64,000 bases of DNA from Methanospirillum purgamenti (GCF_018502485.1 NZ_CP075546.1); one strand, 5' to 3'. Shown: positions 28,703 through 38,262, counted from the first letter of the stretch. Notes: generated by a model from the sequence alone, not told the origin. Translations and numbers: made by a program.

Positions 28703-30925
28703 ATGTCTCTGGTTCATCGTTTTTACGAAAAAGTAGCAGATCTGGTCATAGCGAAACCTGCCGGTGTTCTACTCGTGATGGCCCTTCTGTTTCTTGCCTC
28801 ATTTACTGTTATTGGCAATCTTTCCATGGATTCAGGCTCAGATATCATTCTTGCAGCCGATGATCCGTCGATGATCTGGTACAATACCTACACCGATGAT
28901 TATTCTCTTGAAAAAGTTGTTCTCCTCTATATTAATGCTCCACAGCCCCTGGATTACACGCTGCTCCATGATCTGCTGATTATGGAGAGAGAGATCTCCC
29001 GGATTCCAGGTGTTATCGGGACGCAGACGGCAGCGGACGCTATCCTTGCGGCACATGGAGGAACTCTCCCCAAGACGAATGCAGAGATAACTGCTGTTTT
29101 TCAAAGACTGCCAAAATCGGATCAGGAATCACTGGTTCCGGATTCCCTGCACATGCTTGGCATGATAACTGCCCGGGGAGATCCAACTGCACTCCTCTCT
29201 CCAATCCAGACGATCATTGACAATGCGGTCCTTCCCCCTGGTGTCACAATTGAGGTTTCCGGAACTGATGCTTTTAACGATCAGATGCTGGATAATATGA
29301 CAACAGAGATTGTCGTTCTTATCCTGGGTGCATTTGCCCTGATGTTTGTCGGCCTTTTCGTCTTATTTGATTCGGTCAGGTACCGACTCCTTCCCCTGGT
29401 TTTTGTTCTTACCGCTCTCGTGTACTTGTTTGGTATTCTGGGGGCGTTACGAATTCCGATGAATATCGGAGCCATTGGTGCATTTCCTGTCCTTCTTGGT
29501 CTGGGGATTGATTATGCCGTTCAGTTCCAGTCCCGACTGAATGATGAACTTCTCATCTCACCGCTTCCGGTTGCGATTCGGACCACTATCTGTAATACCG
29601 GGTATGCCGTGCTCAATGCAATGATAGCAACCGCTCTGGGATTCATCGTTCTCTTTATTACTCCACTTCCGATTCTGACCGGATTTACGCAGACTGCCAT
29701 AATCGGTATTATTTGTGCCTATGGAGTGACACTCTTTGGATTCCCTGCCCTTGCTATCCTGATGGATTATAAACCCAAAGTCAGGGTTTCCGGTGGTTTC
29801 AATCTGTTTGATACATATAATCAGTTCCTATCTAAAATGGCTCTTCATATCGCCAGAAGACCGTTTGTTCTTCTGGTTCTCGTGATGATGTTAGCCGGAG
29901 TGGGAATGGTCATTGATGATCAGATACCGATTGATACCTCGGAAAATTCGATGGTTCCTCCTGATATGCCTGCAAAGGTTGTCATGGATAAAGTAACCGC
30001 AATGCTGGGATCACAAACTCCGGTTGAACTGCTTATTACTGCTCCGGATGTGACATCTCTTGATGTAATCCGATGGATGGACCGGTATGGAAATTTCATT
30101 CAGGAAGTGTACCCTGATAAAATATTAGGAGTATCCGGAATTTCAAGCCTGATAAAGCAGTATAATAATGGCACTATTCCGTATTCGCAAACCGAATTGA
30201 ATCAGGTCATGGCGGTGATTCCGGCACATGAGAAACGGCAGTATCTTGATGGTATTACTTCCGGACTTCTGGAATTACAGACCGTTGATCTCACCTCCCA
30301 GGAATCGAGTGATATGAGAAAGGTCATTCTTGATACCCTGGGATGGGTTGAGACTCCACCCGGACTTACCGTCAGGACGACTGGTGATTTTGAAATAAAT
30401 GCGATTACTCTGGATTATATTGTGTATTATAAGCCACTCATGACCGCTCTTGCATTTCTGATGATCTTCCTCTTCCTGATTGTTGCGTACCGGCACATTG
30501 TGGCAGTTGCCCCGCTGTTTCCCATTATCTGTGTGGTCGGATGGAATGCCGTTGTCATGTGGGTATTTTCGATTGACTATACGTTCATCACTGCATCACT
30601 CGGAGCAATTACCATTGGTGTCTCCTCAGAGTATACTATCCTGATGATGGAACGGTACCTGGAGGAGAAGGAGACCAGTCCGGATCCACAGACTGCTATT
30701 CAGAACGGTGTGCAAAAAATTGGAGCTTCGGTTACCGTATCCGGCCTTGTGACGGCGTTCGGTTTTTCGGCATTGCTTCTGTCGTCGTTTCCCATTATTT
30801 CTAATTTCGGGATAATGACGGTAATTGCGGTCGTGTTCTCCCTGCTTGGAGCGATTATCATCATGCCGGCAGTTCTTTCTATCATGGGTCGACTGGAGGA
30901 GTGGGTAATACACCGGAGATCATAA
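28703..30925 (+). CDS. MMPL/RND-superfamily membrane transporter
   Basis: A 740-residue polytopic protein of the RND/MMPL type with about twelve membrane segments in two similar halves. Each half has one segment, a large extracytoplasmic loop, then a five-helix bundle (first bundle about 200-350, second about 565-730). Signatures include GLGIDYAVQFQSRLNDE and the matching GVSSEYTILMMERYLEE, where the acidic residues are expected to relay protons. Likely exports a lipid or hydrophobic compound. It follows the two COG1361 genes with 25 bp spacing. Confidence 0.92.
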   Translation: MSLVHRFYEKVADLVIAKPAGVLLVMALLFLASFTVIGNLSMDSGSDIILAADDPSMIWYNTYTDDYSLEKVVLLYINAPQPLDYTLLHDLLIMEREISRIPGVIGTQTAADAILAAHGGTLPKTNAEITAVFQRLPKSDQESLVPDSLHMLGMITARGDPTALLSPIQTIIDNAVLPPGVTIEVSGTDAFNDQMLDNMTTEIVVLILGAFALMFVGLFVLFDSVRYRLLPLVFVLTALVYLFGILGALRIPMNIGAIGAFPVLLGLGIDYAVQFQSRLNDELLISPLPVAIRTTICNTGYAVLNAMIATALGFIVLFITPLPILTGFTQTAIIGIICAYGVTLFGFPALAILMDYKPKVRVSGGFNLFDTYNQFLSKMALHIARRPFVLLVLVMMLAGVGMVIDDQIPIDTSENSMVPPDMPAKVVMDKVTAMLGSQTPVELLITAPDVTSLDVIRWMDRYGNFIQEVYPDKILGVSGISSLIKQYNNGTIPYSQTELNQVMAVIPAHEKRQYLDGITSGLLELQTVDLTSQESSDMRKVILDTLGWVETPPGLTVRTTGDFEINAITLDYIVYYKPLMTALAFLMIFLFLIVAYRHIVAVAPLFPIICVVGWNAVVMWVFSIDYTFITASLGAITIGVSSEYTILMMERYLEEKETSPDPQTAIQNGVQKIGASVTVSGLVTAFGFSALLLSSFPIISNFGIMTVIAVVFSLLGAIIIMPAVLSIMGRLEEWVIHRRS

Positions 30926-30950
30926 AAATAAATCCCCTTATCCTGAATTT

Positions 30951-31080
30951 TGATGGATAAACCATTACAGATCAAATACTGTTTCTCGAAGAAGATATGA
31001 GAAAATTAAATCATGATGGTAGAGGATCTTATTGAGTGCCTGAAGTCAAAATGGCACAGTTAGGTTCCATCTTTTTTTCC
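30951..31080 (+). repeat. Diverged direct repeat, left copy
   Basis: About 125 bp resembling 33231-33360: shared ATCAAATACTGTTT, GAGAAATTA-like and CTGAAGTC-AAATGGCA stretches in the same order. The two copies flank the DUF1428 gene, an MNT/HEPN fragment and the decayed transposase. Confidence 0.55.
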
Positions 31081-31443
31081 CTCGACGATAACCTTGAATC
31101 CCCCGTATGCCATTCGTTCGATGTCGAACGGCATTGTTTTGTCTGTCCATGCAGGGTCATTCATCATGGGATCGTTCATCACGAGCATGTTAACTTTATC
31201 CCGGTGTTCTCTGGATTCAAAGATGATAAACGAGAAGATCACTGTCTCACCAGGTCTGGTATTTGCCATTTTTAAAAAAGTCGTTCCTGGCATATTCCCC
31301 GGTTCGAGGTCTTCTCCTACACATTCGAAGTACTCGAGTGCTCCGTACTTCATCCAGATTTTTTCTCCCATCTTTGCCATCTCACGGTACTCATCGATCT
31401 TGTCATTCGGCACCGTTATGACAAACCCGTCGACATACTTCAT
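31060..31443 (-). CDS. DUF1428-family protein
   Basis: A 127-residue protein of the DUF1428 family, a small dimeric alpha-beta barrel fold. Signatures are the start MKYVDGFVITVPNDKIDEYR, GALEYFECVGEDL, ETVIFSFIIFESREHRD and FDIERMAYGGFKVI. Function is unknown. It is monocistronic and intact despite the decayed surroundings. Confidence 0.88.
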   Translation of the reverse strand: MKYVDGFVITVPNDKIDEYREMAKMGEKIWMKYGALEYFECVGEDLEPGNMPGTTFLKMANTRPGETVIFSFIIFESREHRDKVNMLVMNDPMMNDPAWTDKTMPFDIERMAYGGFKVIVEGKKDGT

Positions 31444-31518
31444 ACTTTCAAGATAGTGTTTCCGGAATAAAAGGTTGCGGGTTTATCATAGATTTTTTTA
31501 TTTCTTCACCGGATATTT

Positions 31519-31775
31519 CTATAGAATGGGGAATGGAGCGATTTACATCCGGGTCAAGTCTGATATCATCAAGAGTAAGAGACTCTGTCTTTAAGGATAT
31601 AGTGTATTTCGTCAAGGATGTGATACAGAAACGAGGCAGAATCTTATGCCCAGATTACCTCCTGGGAAATATAGGGGAGAATGTAAGGAGAAACGCCATC
31701 CGGAGTGACAATTTCAACCTTTCTTGGAAACAAAGACTGGAGGTATAGTTCAAGATCAAGATATTTTTGATATTG
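31519..31775 (-). pseudogene. Internal fragment of a HEPN/MNT locus
   Basis: About 255 bp aligned to 34940-35190 of the HepT/MntA pair, covering the N-terminal part of the HEPN gene and the C-terminal part of the MNT gene. Both genes are truncated and the HEPN part has changes. The fragment ends next to the decayed transposase, which may have caused the truncation. Confidence 0.75.
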
Positions 31776-31796
31776 TAATTTAATAATAATCCAACT

Positions 31797-33074
31797 TTGC
31801 CATTACCAACAAAATATGTGTCCTTAGTGATGTTTGAATCGACCAAAATAAGAACCAATAAACTTGAGCCGAATGAAAATATTTCCTTTCACATCGCTAC
31901 CATTTTCCTCGTAGATAAGTTGTATGAAGTTCTGAACCTTTGCGATATTTCCGGAAAACACAAGACGAAGGGTATCGATATCAATTGTCTACTTCGAACC
32001 CTCATTAACTCCAAATTACCGGATAACTTCAGCATAAAGAGATATCACGACCGGATCAACCTGCGAAAAATGATTGCTGAATTTTCCCTCCCTTCCTACA
32101 TTGAAAGAACTCTATACCGAATCCTTGTAATTCTTGGTGCTATTCGGATGAAATCTTCTCTGACATCCCGAATGTCCTTTTTTCTAGGAATGATTTTAAC
32201 CATACCAACATCAACATGGACCGGACCAACCTGGTTCTTTATGGGAATGAGGCCCGGATTGGAAAGTATGGATACAGCCGGGATCACCGACCAGAGAAAA
32301 CAGATTCCCGTTGGCGTTATAGAACTTTCCGGCCCGAAAAATAACCCGATTGGGATGACAATCGAACCTGGCAATCACACTGATCAGACCCATTTCAAGA
32401 ACAGCAGATACAGCCGGCTGAGAGAGGTATCTCTGGTGATATTCGATAAAGGAGCGAACAGGATCGCGAATACCCTGATGTTCCGGGCAGATAATCTCCA
32501 ATACCTCACCGGAAAGAAGCTCAACAAGAGCGATGACAAGATAATTGCTAAGTTTGAAATATCTAATCCTCAGGTTATTGATGATGAATCAGGTATTCTC
32601 GGAAATTAAATCGAGAAGCCGAATAGTACTGACTAACTTTACTTCTCAATAAGCTGGAATCCAGAGCCCGAAAAGTAGTTCGAGAGAAAAGGGGTAAAAG
32701 CCATTCCAGATATTATTGACAAGAATTAGACTTTCAAAAGGTTCAGGATAAACAGTCTTCTTGTGGATGTGGACTATTCCATCCATCCTAAATTGATGGA
32801 ACTCTCCGAAGATGATGCTGTCAGGCTTCATGAAGGAAAGGTCATAATGGTGAGAGAGGGATCTTTCTGCCTGGAATCGAGTAAAAATTTGACACGTACT
32901 GAAGCCCTTCTGACCTATCGGAAGAGGACTCGAATGAAGATATTTCACTCTATGAAAGACGAGATCAAGATAAAACCATTGTGAATCTGGGCAGATGAGA
33001 GAATTTATAGGGCGATAATCCGTGGTTTTATCACACAGGTATTTTTCTCACTCATCCGGTTTGAGATCCCGTAA
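31797..33074 (+). pseudogene. Decayed IS4/IS1634-type transposase
   Basis: A series of frames reads as one DDE transposase. The N-terminal region is at 31797-32130. The core at 32150-32600 has GMTIEPGNHTDQTHF and LVIFDKGANR. After stops and frameshifts come a C-terminal segment at 32763-32984 (LTRTEALLTYRKRTRMKIF, MKDEIKIKPL) and a last piece (ADERIYRAIIRGFI) to 33074. Several in-frame stops mean it is inactive. Terminal inverted repeats were not identified. Confidence 0.75.
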
Positions 33075-33230
33075 CTGAAGCATACGTCACCGAAATTTAT
33101 CAAAACGGCGCATTGAAATTATCAGGTATGATTGATTCGTAGACGAGGAAGACAAAGAAGGACATTTACTTTAATTTTGATGCTATCACAACACGATAAT
33201 TGTGGACGATAATTGAGTGATTATTTGAAG

Positions 33231-33360
33231 TTTTAATGGAAAATCTTCAATTATCAAATACTGTTTTCCGGTGAAATTCTGAGAAATTAGATTACGATAG
33301 AGAATGTTCTCAATGTGCGTCTGAAGTCGAAATGGCAAACTTAGGTTATTTTTCCATGGA
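33231..33360 (+). repeat. Diverged direct repeat, right copy
   Basis: Partner of the repeat at 30951-31080. No clear gene is present between 33075 and 33447. Confidence 0.5.
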
Positions 33361-33447
33361 TTTAACAAGAAATAAAAATGTGTATTGGAAAATATTGAGT
33401 ATTTCTTTCAAAAATTGAATTTCTGTATTAAATCGGAGAATTTCTTA

Positions 33448-33852
33448 TTATTGTTTAATGAGAGTAATCCGAGATAGAACAAATGATCGGACAAATTCAG
33501 CCTTTTCTATCGCATCACGGGCTTCTTCTATGCTAGGAAAGTAAAATTCATCAGCGTATCGAATTTCCACAGCAAAATCAGTTAGTTCATCAATATTTTT
33601 ATCAATAAGTTCACTAAAAGATGTATCGATAAGAATACAATCTCTAATAAGTCTGATTAGAGAATGTGTTTTGGGAATTTCAGTATCTGAGAAAACCAGG
33701 AATGCCTTCAGATATTTTTCAATGGTTTGCTGAGCATGAAAACATATGGTATCAAGAGCCGGATCTTCGTGTTCAATTTCATGAGAGGCATTTTTTAAGT
33801 CACTATCCGCTTTTAGACACCATAGTCGAATTGTTTCAATATTATTGCTCAT
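33448..33852 (-). CDS. HEPN-domain protein of a HEPN/MNT toxin-antitoxin pair
   Basis: A 134-residue helical HEPN protein, probably the RNase-type toxin partner. The dimer-forming helices include CFHAQQTIEKYLKAFLVF and KTHSLIRLI, and the FAVEIRYADEFYFPS segment carries the Arg-Tyr motif typical of this HEPN subgroup. It overlaps the upstream MNT gene by 4 bp, so the two are translationally coupled. Such pairs are known as TA modules in archaea and bacteria. Confidence 0.88.
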   Translation of the reverse strand: MSNNIETIRLWCLKADSDLKNASHEIEHEDPALDTICFHAQQTIEKYLKAFLVFSDTEIPKTHSLIRLIRDCILIDTSFSELIDKNIDELTDFAVEIRYADEFYFPSIEEARDAIEKAEFVRSFVLSRITLIKQ

Positions 33853-34181
33853 ACCGGTAATCCTTCCCGTAAGGCATAGTATGAGATTCTACCTTTGTCG
33901 TTGTTTGCAGATAGGACTTCGTTTTCAGCCAGCAATAAGAAATCTGCATCAATATTAAAGTCAAAAATAAATCGTTTTCTGATTCCAGATATTATTTTTC
34001 GTTGTAAAGAATGTAGAATTTTTTCCTGAATGATTATTAAAAAATCCCAATCGCTCTCTGATTTTGCTGTTCCTAGAGCACGACTACCAAAGAGATATAC
34101 TGATGTGACAATCACATCTTGCTTTGCAAATTCTTCCCGAATTATATTCGACAGGGTTTCGACAGGAGGTATATTATTCAT
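33849..34181 (-). CDS. Minimal nucleotidyltransferase (MNT) of a HEPN/MNT pair
   Basis: A 110-residue DNA-polymerase-beta-like nucleotidyltransferase. The active-site pattern is VYLFGSRALG then SDWDFLI, with the third acidic position likely in FNIDADFLLL. In characterised HepT/MntA systems the MNT protein modifies the HEPN toxin with AMP and inactivates it; the same is inferred here. First gene of the pair. Confidence 0.87.
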   Translation of the reverse strand: MNNIPPVETLSNIIREEFAKQDVIVTSVYLFGSRALGTAKSESDWDFLIIIQEKILHSLQRKIISGIRKRFIFDFNIDADFLLLAENEVLSANNDKGRISYYALREGLPV

Positions 34182-34718
34182 TTTAATATAAGATTTGATT
34201 ATAGTAAACTAAGTACTCTTATTCAATTAAATAATATCTGGTTTGAGGGCTTGAGTACTAGCACATATATACCTTGCTATAACGAAACCCACCTCCAACA
34301 CCTTGATTCCCCTTTCCTGGATTCGCTCCAACTCCCTGTCCTCTCAACCCACTTTCGAAACTCCCCCCCTAATATTCACGAAAATACCTGGTCCTTCCAA
34401 TTAACCGGATTACTAAGAATTCCTGGGATTTCGAGCTTAAACCGATCTCCGTTCGGTGGTAAGATACAGTTCATTCTCCAATCAATTTTTAAGGATTCGT
34501 TGGTATAACCGGGAGTAAATAGGAATGAGTGTGCATACTTAATCTGGGAATAAATTATGAGATATTCCGAGAGATGAGCGATGAAGACTGGAATGAAATC
34601 CTTCTCAACGAAGAATTATCTGATGATTTATCTCTACAATGTCAAGTTCAAAAGAGAAGTCAATGAATTATTTCGTTTTATTGAAAAAAGACAATTTTTT
34701 TCGTCAAATAATTTTTAT
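34182..34718. other. 537-bp spacer without a recognisable gene
   Basis: Between two HEPN/MNT pairs. It contains a cytosine-rich stretch (about 34280-34380) unlike the surrounding AT-rich DNA. I see no gene I can support. Confidence 0.5.
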
Positions 34719-35063
34719 CTATTCGTTTCTCATCTTCTCAATGATCTTCCGGATCTTTATATCCAGGTCCGGAATATCATGCTTGATTACTGACCATACT
34801 ACAATCCATTTTATTCCAAAATATCCGTGTATGAGTTTATCTCTCATTCCGGCAATGGCATTCCAGGGAATATCCGGATGAGCATCCCGAAATGCAGGAG
34901 AGAGGTTTTTTACCGCTTCACCAATTATCTCAAGAGAACGGGGAATAGAACGACTTAAATCAGGGTCAAGTCTGATATCATCAACAGTCAGAGATCCGGT
35001 TTTATCAAGAATATACTGTATTTCATCAAGAATATGATATAAAAAAGGGAGTGACTCTTTCAT
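34719..35063 (-). CDS. hepT: HepT-like HEPN toxin (DUF86 family)
   Basis: A 114-residue DUF86/HepT protein. The R-x4-H RNase motif is visible in MRDKLIHGYFG; the preceding EIIGEAVKNLSPAF helix is also typical. It overlaps the upstream mntA-like gene by 4 bp. A degraded copy lies at 37925-38262 and a fragment at 31519. In characterised homologues HepT is an mRNA-cutting toxin. Confidence 0.9.
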   Translation of the reverse strand: MKESLPFLYHILDEIQYILDKTGSLTVDDIRLDPDLSRSIPRSLEIIGEAVKNLSPAFRDAHPDIPWNAIAGMRDKLIHGYFGIKWIVVWSVIKHDIPDLDIKIRKIIEKMRNE

Positions 35064-35356
35064 ACCCAGACTACCTCTCGGGAAATATAGGGAAGAATAT
35101 AAGGAGAAACGCCATCCGTAGTTACAATTTCTATTTTTCTTGGAAACAAAGACTGGAGGTACACTTCAAGATCAAGATATTTTTTATATGTAATGGATTC
35201 CGGATCAAGTTCAATGAGGAGATCGAGATCACTGGAATCTTTGGCTTCATCCCGTACTACAGAACCGAATAAACCTACATTTGTCACACCAAATCGGTCT
35301 TTCAAGTCATGAGCTTCCCGTTTCAAAATTGAAAGTACCTCATCTCGTTCTGTCAT
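35060..35356 (-). CDS. mntA: MntA-like nucleotidyltransferase antitoxin, copy 1
   Basis: A 98-residue nucleotidyltransferase with VGLFGSVVRDEAKDSSDLDL, holding the G-S and D-x-D catalytic pattern. The start at 35356 is chosen because the duplicate at 38260-38556 begins there; an ATG three codons upstream (35365) is also possible. The protein sequence is identical to that of the copy at 38260-38556, which indicates recent duplication. Confidence 0.9.
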   Translation of the reverse strand: MTERDEVLSILKREAHDLKDRFGVTNVGLFGSVVRDEAKDSSDLDLLIELDPESITYKKYLDLEVYLQSLFPRKIEIVTTDGVSPYILPYISREVVWV

Positions 35357-35365
35357 CGGTATCAC

Positions 35366-35713
35366 CTTTTATCATATTGTATTTGTACTCAGAAATTGTA
35401 TATTTCAAAGTATATGTAGAGTAATTATTCCTCATCTTCTTTATACTCACTGAGAATGAATTCAAATTCTTACATAAATTATTCTTTTTACTCGAAATAT
35501 ACTCTCTGATCACATGATTATCACCCTATAGATCTTTTATTTCTAAAAAATCCCTCCCTGAAATAAACAACATAAAATCTACTACAGTCACTCCTAGCGA
35601 ATAAACCCTGACCCCCCCGACTACCACTCCCGGAACCCGGAAAAGGAAAGAACAAAAGAACCGAGGATAAATAGAGTGAGCGTTCCCCAACCAATCAGCC
35701 TGCTAACAAGGAA
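35366..35713. repeat. Spacer shared by module copies 1 and 2
   Basis: The region between mntA and the mscL pseudogene. It resembles 38557-38918 over most of its length (for example CCCTCCCTGAAATAAACAAC and CCTAGCGAATAAACCCTGAC) and has a weaker match before the third mscL copy near 40965-41068. Confidence 0.8.
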
Positions 35714-36030
35714 ATGATTAGCATGGCCGGAATGGTTGCAGAATTTCTTGAATTTTAAAAGAGTGTCCGGTTGTTCCTCTTGCTGTGGCGATTATCATGG
35801 GTGCTCCAGTAGCAGCCCTGGTAAAGTCATTTGTTAACAATAGTATCATGCCGTTTATTGGTGTTCAGGTTCCATCCGGAGACTGAAAGACCGTAACTTT
35901 TGCTTTGGGACCGGTCAACCTGGGGATAGGTCCGTTTTTAGCTGAATGTATCAATTTTATTGTAATTCCTCTTGTGGTTTTCATGATTGCCAAAAAGGTA
36001 ATGGGCGAAGAAATGGGAGAGAAAAAATAA
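35714..36030 (+). pseudogene. mscL: mscL pseudogene, copy 1
   Basis: A decayed gene for the large-conductance mechanosensitive channel. Recognisable pieces are MVAEFLEF at the N-terminus, then after a stop and frameshift GAPVAALVKSFVNNSIMPFIG, an in-frame TGA where Trp is expected in SGDWKT, LGPVNLGIGPFLAE and VVFMIAKKVMGEE near the end. Multiple lesions rule out function. Two more copies lie at 38919 and 41069. Confidence 0.85.
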
Positions 36031-36370
36031 TCAGATCTAATAATTACTCATATAATCCGGAGAATTACTTTTTCATTTCCTCAAAAAACCCGGGTACAAA
36101 TGTTTTCCAGATGACATCAGCCATAGCAAGGTGTAATGTTGAATAATCCCTCCGGTGTGCCAAAAACTCTCCATCACTCCCGGATTGCCGAAAGCCCCCC
36201 CATCCGGATACCCGAAACTCCGGGTTACATGACCGGATACCTGCTAGCCGGGTCAGGAATAGTGGCTAACCCTTAAAATTATAATTTATTAGATCCGGTG
36301 GCTTCTTCGAGAAATTCGGGAGTTAAAAGAAATTGGTGTGTCAACCCTGGTCCGGTGGGGTGGTTAGTAA
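36031..36370. repeat. Shared tail of the mscL module, copy 1
   Basis: About 340 bp repeated at 39233-39515 and 41372-41700 (blocks such as CCGGGTACAAATGTTT, ATCCGGATACCCGA and AGAAATTGGTGTGTCA). On the minus strand, 36265 down to 36065 is open for 67 codons and ends in WKTFVPGFFEEMKK, suggesting the C-terminus of an unidentified gene that once converged on mscL. Confidence 0.7.
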
Positions 36371-36546
36371 TGCGGTGAATTTAAGGTATTTTATAAATAA
36401 TTTAGAGAAATACTAAGTTTTAGGAATGATAGTTCTCGTTTTAGTTAGCATGGCTTTTAGACCGGAAAGGAGAAAAGAGTATGAATCCATATAACACACA
36501 AATATTAATGTCACTCTTTAAGGTATCATAATCCCGGAGAAATCAA

Positions 36547-36828
36547 ATGCCAGATGACATTACTCTTACCATTCCATCATCTATCGTTCAGGAGATGAAA
36601 CTTCCACCAGATACTGTCAAAGAAGAACTCACGAATGAATTAACATTAGGCCTCTATCAGCGAGGAATAATTACATCTGCCCAGGCATGCCGATTATCAG
36701 GACTTGATCGGTTCCAATTTGAAGAACTGCTCTGGAAAAGGCATATTCAACTCCATTATTCAGAAGAAGATCTCGAGAAGGATATCAAATATGCAACTGG
36801 TAAATTCTGTTGCACAGTATATTTTTAA
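36547..36828 (+). CDS. UPF0175-family antitoxin-like protein
   Basis: A 93-residue protein of the UPF0175 family (TLTIPSSIVQEMKLP at the N-terminus; QRGIITSAQACRLSGLDRFQ). UPF0175 proteins are small helix-turn-helix proteins usually paired with a PIN-type toxin; here the next gene is a HEPN protein instead. Its stop codon directly abuts an ATG at 36829. Confidence 0.82.
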   Translation: MPDDITLTIPSSIVQEMKLPPDTVKEELTNELTLGLYQRGIITSAQACRLSGLDRFQFEELLWKRHIQLHYSEEDLEKDIKYATGKFCCTVYF

Positions 36829-36846
36829 ATGAGGAAATTTAGAAAA

Positions 36847-37230
36847 ATGGAACGTGAAGTTTTAGAGTGGTTACATCAGGCTGAATATGATTATGAAGAT
36901 GCAGAATATCTCTTTCATGGAAAGAGATATCCAAAGGCAGTATTCTGTTGTCATTTGACGCTTGAAAAAGGATTAAAAGCTCTCTACCTTCATTATTTAA
37001 AAACTCAACCCCCAAGAACTCATAGTCTGGATTTTTTAATACAAACTATTCCTGTTGGAGTGCCAGAAAAGTTCGATAATCTTATGGATATATTAGAGGA
37101 TGTAAGCGTTAAGATAAGATATCCTCCATTACTTGATATACTTCTAAATGATATTACTGAAGAGACTGCCAGGATGATTATTGAAAATACTGGAGATTTT
37201 TTATCATGGATTCGTGGGTTGAATCTTTAA
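36847..37230 (+). CDS. HEPN-domain protein of a second-type HEPN/MNT pair
   Basis: A 127-residue HEPN protein starting MEREVLEWLHQAEYD; an in-frame ATG at 36829 directly after the UPF0175 stop would add six residues. Helix motifs AVFCCHLTLEKGLKALYLHY and RTHSLDFLI, and the Arg-Tyr motif VSVKIRYPPLLD, define the family. It overlaps the following nucleotidyltransferase gene by 25 bp. HEPN precedes MNT here, the reverse of the other pairs in the window. Confidence 0.86.
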   Translation: MEREVLEWLHQAEYDYEDAEYLFHGKRYPKAVFCCHLTLEKGLKALYLHYLKTQPPRTHSLDFLIQTIPVGVPEKFDNLMDILEDVSVKIRYPPLLDILLNDITEETARMIIENTGDFLSWIRGLNL

Positions 37231-37538
37231 TTACTGATCTTTCAGAAGATATGAAAAAACAGGGGATAAATATCACTTCGATTATCCTGTTTGGTTCACA
37301 ATTTGAAGGAACGGCAACCAATGAAAGTGATATTGATCTTGCAATAGTATCCCCGTCATTTACTGGTCTTAGTTCACTTGAACGAAGAAAAAAATGTAAA
37401 AAATCTATCCGACATATTATTGATATCTATAAAATTCCAGTTGATCTCATTCTTCTTACTCCGAACGAGTATGAAAATGAAAACTCTCTTCGGATGTCGT
37501 TTATTCGCCAAGGAATAAGTGTTCCTGTCCTGGCATAA
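37206..37538 (+). CDS. Minimal nucleotidyltransferase, partner of the preceding HEPN protein
   Basis: A 110-residue MNT protein with IILFGSQFEGTATNESDIDL and a later acidic strand VDLILLTP giving the three catalytic carboxylates. Likely antitoxin by analogy to MntA. Part of a plus-strand unit UPF0175-HEPN-MNT. Confidence 0.87.
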   Translation: MDSWVESLITDLSEDMKKQGINITSIILFGSQFEGTATNESDIDLAIVSPSFTGLSSLERRKKCKKSIRHIIDIYKIPVDLILLTPNEYENENSLRMSFIRQGISVPVLA

Positions 37539-37618
37539 ATTTTGGTAACAATCTATTTTCCTTTATCTGGAGTTTTTGAAGTTATTGATATATTCTCAAT
37601 GATGAATGATATATAGAC

Positions 37619-37831
37619 ATGGTATCAATATCACCAAAAATTGAACAGGAAGTTCTTTCCCTTCCCGTTCAGGAACGATTGGCACTTATTGACAAGCTCA
37701 TTGAAAGTCTAAATTTTCCTAAAGTCACTATAATTGATGATATATGGGCCGATATTGCTGAGAAAAGATTATTGGAAATAAATGAAGGATTAGTTTCTTC
37801 TGTATCTGGTAATGAAATCTTTTCTAAATGA
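37619..37831 (+). CDS. Orphan addiction-module antitoxin (PF09720-like)
   Basis: A 70-residue protein matching the putative addiction-module component family: LSLPVQERLALIDKLIESL near the start and a terminal EGLVSSVSGNEIFSK. The usual RelE/ParE partner should follow immediately, but the DNA downstream is a fragment of an MNT gene on the other strand. The toxin has probably been lost or replaced. Confidence 0.8.
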   Translation: MVSISPKIEQEVLSLPVQERLALIDKLIESLNFPKVTIIDDIWADIAEKRLLEINEGLVSSVSGNEIFSK

Positions 37832-37912
37832 ATTATTTTTTTCGAATGCTCTGCTATCACTACCCGTTGAACAACCTTCTGGATAATATTCTCATTAAGC
37901 GTAGAACATTCT
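37828..37912 (-). pseudogene. N-terminal fragment of an MNT gene
   Basis: About 85 bp aligned to 40719-40800, the first 28 codons of the intact MNT gene at 40464-40784. The start codon is altered and an indel follows it. It abuts the degraded HEPN copy. Confidence 0.75.
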
Positions 37913-37924
37913 CAAATAATTCTC

Positions 37925-38262
37925 TATTCTATTTTTATATTTTTAATAATCCTCCGGATCTTAATATCCAGGTATGGAATATTATATTTGATAACTGACC
38001 ATACCACCATCCATTTTATTCCAAAATACCCGTGAATGAGTTTATCTCCTATCGGCAATGGCATTCCATGGAACCTCCGGATGAGCATCTCGAAAAGCAG
38101 GAGAAAGATTTTTCACCGCTTCTCCGATTATCTCAAAAGAACGGGGATAGAACGACTTAAATCAGGGTAAAGTCTGATATCATCAACAGTCAGAGATCCG
38201 GTTTTATCAAGAATATACTACATTTCATCAAGAATATGATATAAAAAAGGGAGTGACTCTTA
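37925..38262 (-). pseudogene. hepT: Degraded HepT copy
   Basis: A copy of the gene at 34719-35063 with several small indels. A 2-bp loss at the position of the start codon (near 38261) removes the ATG. The toxin cannot be made, while the neighbouring antitoxin gene is intact. Confidence 0.85.

Noticed and set aside
34280..34460. Cytosine-rich stretch as a possible gene or CRISPR-like array
   Set aside because: No repeat period and no coding pattern on either strand; no CRISPR array was seen anywhere in the window.
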